Source of the DNA: Acidobacteriota bacterium
GTDB taxonomy: Bacteria; Acidobacteriota; Blastocatellia; Pyrinomonadales; Pyrinomonadaceae
Assembly: GCA_029777145.1 (NCBI GenBank)
Contig: JAKOSS010000954.1
Span: 1 to 8,750, forward strand
Reading direction: 5' to 3'
Length of the DNA stretch: 8,750 nucleotides
Below the pieces are notes generated by a model. The model searched no databases and was not told the DNA's origin. It was given only the letters and a program-made list of their open reading frames with translations. The position numbers were made by a program, and so were the translations under genes. Shown in pieces: positions 6,244-8,750 of this stretch; position 1 is the first letter of the stretch; each line of letters begins with the position of its first letter.

Positions 6244-6270
6244 TAAAACCTTTTCCTTTCAATTAACGTC
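6244..6270 (+). promoter_or_regulatory. ECF-type promoter (TAAAAC-N17-CGTC) for the DUF5666 gene
   Basis: TAAAAC at 6244-6249 is followed by CTTTT and, after exactly 17 bases, CGTC at 6267-6270. Spacer length, the T-run after the -35 and the CGT core all match the promoter in front of the sigma gene. The expected start is about 6277-6280, giving a leader of about 60 bases. That leader contains a GGTCGG/CCGGCC stem (6290-6307, loop CTTTAT) and the AGGGA ribosome site. Confidence 0.55.
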
Positions 6271-6338
6271 TAGGTTTGTGAATCAAGTCGGTCGGCTTTA
6301 TCCGGCCTTCTCGCAACAGATATTTAGGGAAGACATAA

Positions 6339-7574
6339 ATGTTTAAGAACAAAGCACTTATTTTACTTTCATTGATCGTCGCATTGGGCACGATAACCGG
6401 TTTCGGACAGGTCAACGCGGATGTCGGCATCAAGGCGACTTTTGCCGGCGGCGACGTGACCGCGATCGGGGACAACAAGATCTCGTTGAAAACCGTCGAC
6501 GGACCGATCGACGTTCTCATCGTCAGCGCGTCGGCTTTCAAAAAGGTCACGGCCGAAAATCTCAGTCTCAAAGGCGCTGTCGCCTCGTCTGTTTCCGAGA
6601 TCGCCGTCGGCGACAAACTTCTGGTTTCAGGTCTTGTTGCGGACGATAAGAAGTCGATCACGGCCAAGACGGTCTATCTGATGTCGAAGTCGACGATCGC
6701 CGAGAGGAATTCAAAGGAACTTGAAGATTGGCGAAATCGCGGGACGACCGGTCGAGTTGCGTCGGTCGATCCGATGACGAACGCGATCACGGTGTCCGTC
6801 GGGTCCGGGGTGATGGCGCGCGAAGTGATCGTCAAACCGGGTCAGGAAACTGAATTTATGCGCTTTTCGCCCGATTCGAATGATTTCGCGAAGGCGAAAA
6901 AAAGTTCGATCGCCGAGATCGAAAAGGGCGATGAGATCAGGGTCCTCGGGAACCGCAATTCGGACGGCTCCGAGGTTTCGGCCGAAAAGATCGTGACGGG
7001 AAGCTTTTCCCAGACGAGCGGTACGATCAAATCGATCGATCTTGACAAGGGCCAAATCACGATCCAGGAAGTCTGGAGCAAGAAAGTTGTAACGATCTCG
7101 GTTCTGCCCGTGTCTGTTCTCAAGCAGTTTCCTGAGGAAACGGCGTCGCGTCTCGCGATGTTCAACGCGATGCAGCAAGGCGGGTTCAGACCTCCCGACG
7201 GTCAGCAGAATCCTCAGAATGCGCAGCAGAATCCGCGGAACGCCCAGCAGAATCCGCAGCAGAGTCCCGAGCAGCGCACGCCGGGCCAGATGCCTGGAGG
7301 CGGAATGGGACAAGGCGGCGCGCGTCGGGGTGGCGTAGATGATTCGCAGTTCCCGGTATTGAAAATAACGGATTTTAAGGTCGGCGACATGATCGCGGTC
7401 CTCAGCTCAAAATCGGCGGATCCTGCGTCGGTCCGTGCGATCAAGATCTACAACGGCATCAAGCCGTTTATTGACGCCCAGGAGGCAATGGCCGCCCGGA
7501 GCGGAGGCCAACGCGGAGGCGGCGGGGCGAATTCATCATTTACAATTCCGGGGCTCGACGGTTTCGGAAACTAA
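6339..7574 (+). CDS. Secreted protein with three DUF5666-like repeats and a Q/N/P/G-rich insert
   Basis: This 411-aa protein has a signal peptide (MFKNKALILLSLIVALGTITG, cleavage near residue 23) and three related beta units. Unit 1 spans about 37-117 (GDVTAIGDNKISLKT ... IAVGDKLLVSGLV ... ITAKTVYLM). Unit 2 spans about 136-222 (GRVASVDPMTNAITVSV ... IEKGDEIRVLGN ... VSAEKIVTG). Unit 3 spans about 227-373 (GTIKSIDLDKGQITIQEV ... FKVGDMIAVLSSK ... VRAIKIYNG). The repeated pattern, a G-x-V/I-x-S/A-I-D start, a GD-x-I/L-x-V centre and an A-x-K-I/V end, is DUF5666/OB-like. Unit 3 is interrupted by a low-complexity stretch (about 278-338) with QQNPQNA heptads and glycine runs. A glycine-rich tail ends with FTIPGLDGFGN. 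The start has AGGGA 8 bases upstream. The location is probably periplasmic or extracellular. Function is unknown; its position next to a TonB receptor and behind an ECF-like promoter suggests envelope regulation or surface attachment (inference). Confidence 0.8.
   Translation: MFKNKALILLSLIVALGTITGFGQVNADVGIKATFAGGDVTAIGDNKISLKTVDGPIDVLIVSASAFKKVTAENLSLKGAVASSVSEIAVGDKLLVSGLVADDKKSITAKTVYLMSKSTIAERNSKELEDWRNRGTTGRVASVDPMTNAITVSVGSGVMAREVIVKPGQETEFMRFSPDSNDFAKAKKSSIAEIEKGDEIRVLGNRNSDGSEVSAEKIVTGSFSQTSGTIKSIDLDKGQITIQEVWSKKVVTISVLPVSVLKQFPEETASRLAMFNAMQQGGFRPPDGQQNPQNAQQNPRNAQQNPQQSPEQRTPGQMPGGGMGQGGARRGGVDDSQFPVLKITDFKVGDMIAVLSSKSADPASVRAIKIYNGIKPFIDAQEAMAARSGGQRGGGGANSSFTIPGLDGFGN
7203..7255 (+). 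repeat. Three copies of a 21-base in-frame repeat core
   Basis: CAGCAGAATCC occurs at 7203-7213, 7224-7234 and 7245-7255, exactly 21 bases apart, and encodes the QQNPQNA / QQNPRNA heptads. A degraded copy continues to about 7262. Exact periodicity suggests slippage expansion, so copy number may vary between strains. Confidence 0.85.
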
Positions 7575-7589
7575 CAGCTTTCATGAACA

Positions 7590-7619
7590 GGGGACGGATG
7601 TTGTCCGCCCCCAAATTTT
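7590..7619 (+). terminator. Hairpin terminator-like structure between the DUF5666 gene and the TonB receptor gene
   Basis: GGGG (7590-7593) and CGGA (7595-7598) pair with TCCG (7604-7607) and CCCC (7608-7611). There is one bulged A (7594) and a TGTTG loop, and the short run AAATTTTA follows. The stem is strong but the T-run is short, so partial termination with read-through into the receptor gene is plausible. Confidence 0.55.
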
Positions 7620-7635
7620 ATAGCCAAGGGACATT

Positions 7636-8750
7636 ATGAAAAACATAAGTTTTATTGCAATCATACTCGCCGTGATCGCGCTCACCGGCACGAGCGCCTC
7701 GGCGCAGAAGGCCGGATCGATCTCGGGGCAGGTTTTCGACAGCCTCGGAGCGGTCGTTGTCGGCGCCAACGTGATCGTGGTCGATTCGACCGGCAAAGAG
7801 AAGTCGGCGGTGACCAACAAACAGGGTGAGTTCGCGGTTGCGGGTCTTACCGAGGGAAACTACACGGTCCGCGTCGTGGCGCCCAAGTTCTCGCTTTATG
7901 AGCAGACTGAGGTCGCGGTCACGTCCGGCGAAAAGACCGAGTTGACGGTTGCGTTGTCAGTCGAGGGCGTGAGCGAGAACGTCGAGATCAACGGCGACAA
8001 TCAGGTCGACAACGATCCCAACAACAACCAGTCGCAGATGATCCTGAAGGACAAGGATCTCGAAGGCCTTCCGGACAACGAGGAAGAACTCGAGGCGGCG
8101 CTTCAGGCGCTCGCCGGCCCGTCTTCCGGACCGAACGGCGGACAGATCTATATCGATGGATTCACCGGCGGACGGCTTCCGCCGAAAGATACGATCCGCG
8201 AGATCCGCATCAACCAGAATCCGTTCTCGGCCGAATACGATCGTCTCGGTTTCGGCAGGATCGAGATCTTTACAAAGCCCGGTTCCGACCGCTTCCGCGG
8301 TAATGTTTTCGGAAACTTCAACGACGAGAGCCTGAATTCCCGCAATCCGTTCGCGACCAACCGCGCATCGTCACAGACCAGGATGTTCGGCGGAAACGTT
8401 TCGGGTCCGTTGATCAGCAAGAAGGCGTCGTGGGGATTCGACATCAGCAATCGCCAGGTCGACAACGGTGCGTTGATCAACGCGACGATCCTTGATCCGT
8501 CGTACAACCCTACGCCGTTCCAGCAGGAACTGACGGTCCCGAATCGCCGGTTCTCGTTCGGTCCGCGGGTCGATTACGCGATCAACGACAAGAACACGCT
8601 GGTCGCGCGCTACAGCTTTTCACGCAACACCACGAGCAATCAGGGCCTCGGAGGATTTTCGCTGCCGACGCGCGCGTACGAGACTTCGGTCAATCAGCAC
8701 GAGCTGAGGCTTACGGAAACGGCGATCCTGAATCCGAAGACGGTCAACGA
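7636..8750 (+). CDS. TonB-dependent outer-membrane receptor with carboxypeptidase-regulatory-like domain, 3'-truncated by the window edge
   Basis: The first 371 codons are present, with no stop before base 8750. The product starts with a signal peptide MKNISFIAIILAVIALTGTS...ASA (cleavage near 23/24). Next comes a carboxypeptidase-regulatory-like beta-sandwich (about 27-108) with SGQVFDSLGAVVVGANVIVVD, GEFAVAGLTEGNYTVRV and ELTVALSV. A plug-like region (about 125-222) contains GGQIYIDGFTGGRLPPKDTIREIRI and NPFSAEYDRLGFGRIEIFTKPG, and the start of the beta barrel follows (FRGNVFGNFNDE, GPLISKKASWGF). This layout is common in Acidobacteriota Oar/TonB-type outer-membrane proteins. It would take up a substrate by TonB-driven transport; the ligand cannot be read from sequence. 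The start has AAGGGA 4 bases before ATG. The gene is 61 bases after the DUF5666 stop, across a weak terminator-like hairpin. Confidence 0.9.
   Translation, partial: MKNISFIAIILAVIALTGTSASAQKAGSISGQVFDSLGAVVVGANVIVVDSTGKEKSAVTNKQGEFAVAGLTEGNYTVRVVAPKFSLYEQTEVAVTSGEKTELTVALSVEGVSENVEINGDNQVDNDPNNNQSQMILKDKDLEGLPDNEEELEAALQALAGPSSGPNGGQIYIDGFTGGRLPPKDTIREIRINQNPFSAEYDRLGFGRIEIFTKPGSDRFRGNVFGNFNDESLNSRNPFATNRASSQTRMFGGNVSGPLISKKASWGFDISNRQVDNGALINATILDPSYNPTPFQQELTVPNRRFSFGPRVDYAINDKNTLVARYSFSRNTTSNQGLGGFSLPTRAYETSVNQHELRLTETAILNPKTVN

Noticed and set aside
1..8750. CRISPR array, tRNA, rRNA, transposase or phage genes
   Set aside because: No spaced direct repeats beyond the 21-base coding repeat, no cloverleaf or rRNA-like stretch, and no transposase or integrase motif in any convincing frame.

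Overview
The window (about 57% G+C by eye) looks like a chromosomal piece of a Gram-negative bacterium, most likely an Acidobacteriota member of the Blastocatellia type. That placement is an inference. It rests on a TonB-dependent receptor with an N-terminal carboxypeptidase-regulatory-like domain, a secretin fused to a cohesin domain, and a DUF5666-type protein beside the receptor. All genes supported here are on the + strand and packed with short gaps. I saw no tRNA, rRNA, CRISPR array, insertion sequence or phage gene, and no gene-free stretch over 300 bases.

Positions 1-3521 hold the end of a type II secretion / type IV pilus-like operon. It contains the C-terminal part of an outer-membrane secretin carrying a C-terminal cohesin domain, two consecutive GspG-like pseudopilins with textbook prepilin-peptidase sites, and a PilM/GspL-like actin-fold protein whose nucleotide-binding motifs look degenerate. 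A GC-rich hairpin at 3541-3565 may end this unit.

Positions 3635-6184 form an envelope-stress type regulatory operon: an ECF sigma factor, a three-TM DUF4870 (Tic20-like) protein, a membrane-bound zinc-finger (ZAS) anti-sigma factor, and an exported protein that joins a bactofilin-like beta-repeat region to a multi-TM domain. A near-perfect ECF promoter, TGAAAC-N17-CGTA, lies just before the sigma gene, which suggests autoregulation from a nearly leaderless transcript.

Positions 6185-8750 hold a 154-base regulatory gap, a secreted protein with three DUF5666-like repeats (the third split by a Q/N/P/G-rich insert), a terminator-like hairpin, and the first 371 codons of a TonB-dependent receptor that runs off the window. 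The gap contains a second ECF-type element, TAAAAC-N17-CGTC, with the same 17-base spacer as the sigma promoter, and an imperfect dyad directly upstream of it. The main new hypothesis is that the sigma factor controls both its own operon and the DUF5666 gene, and possibly the receptor by read-through.
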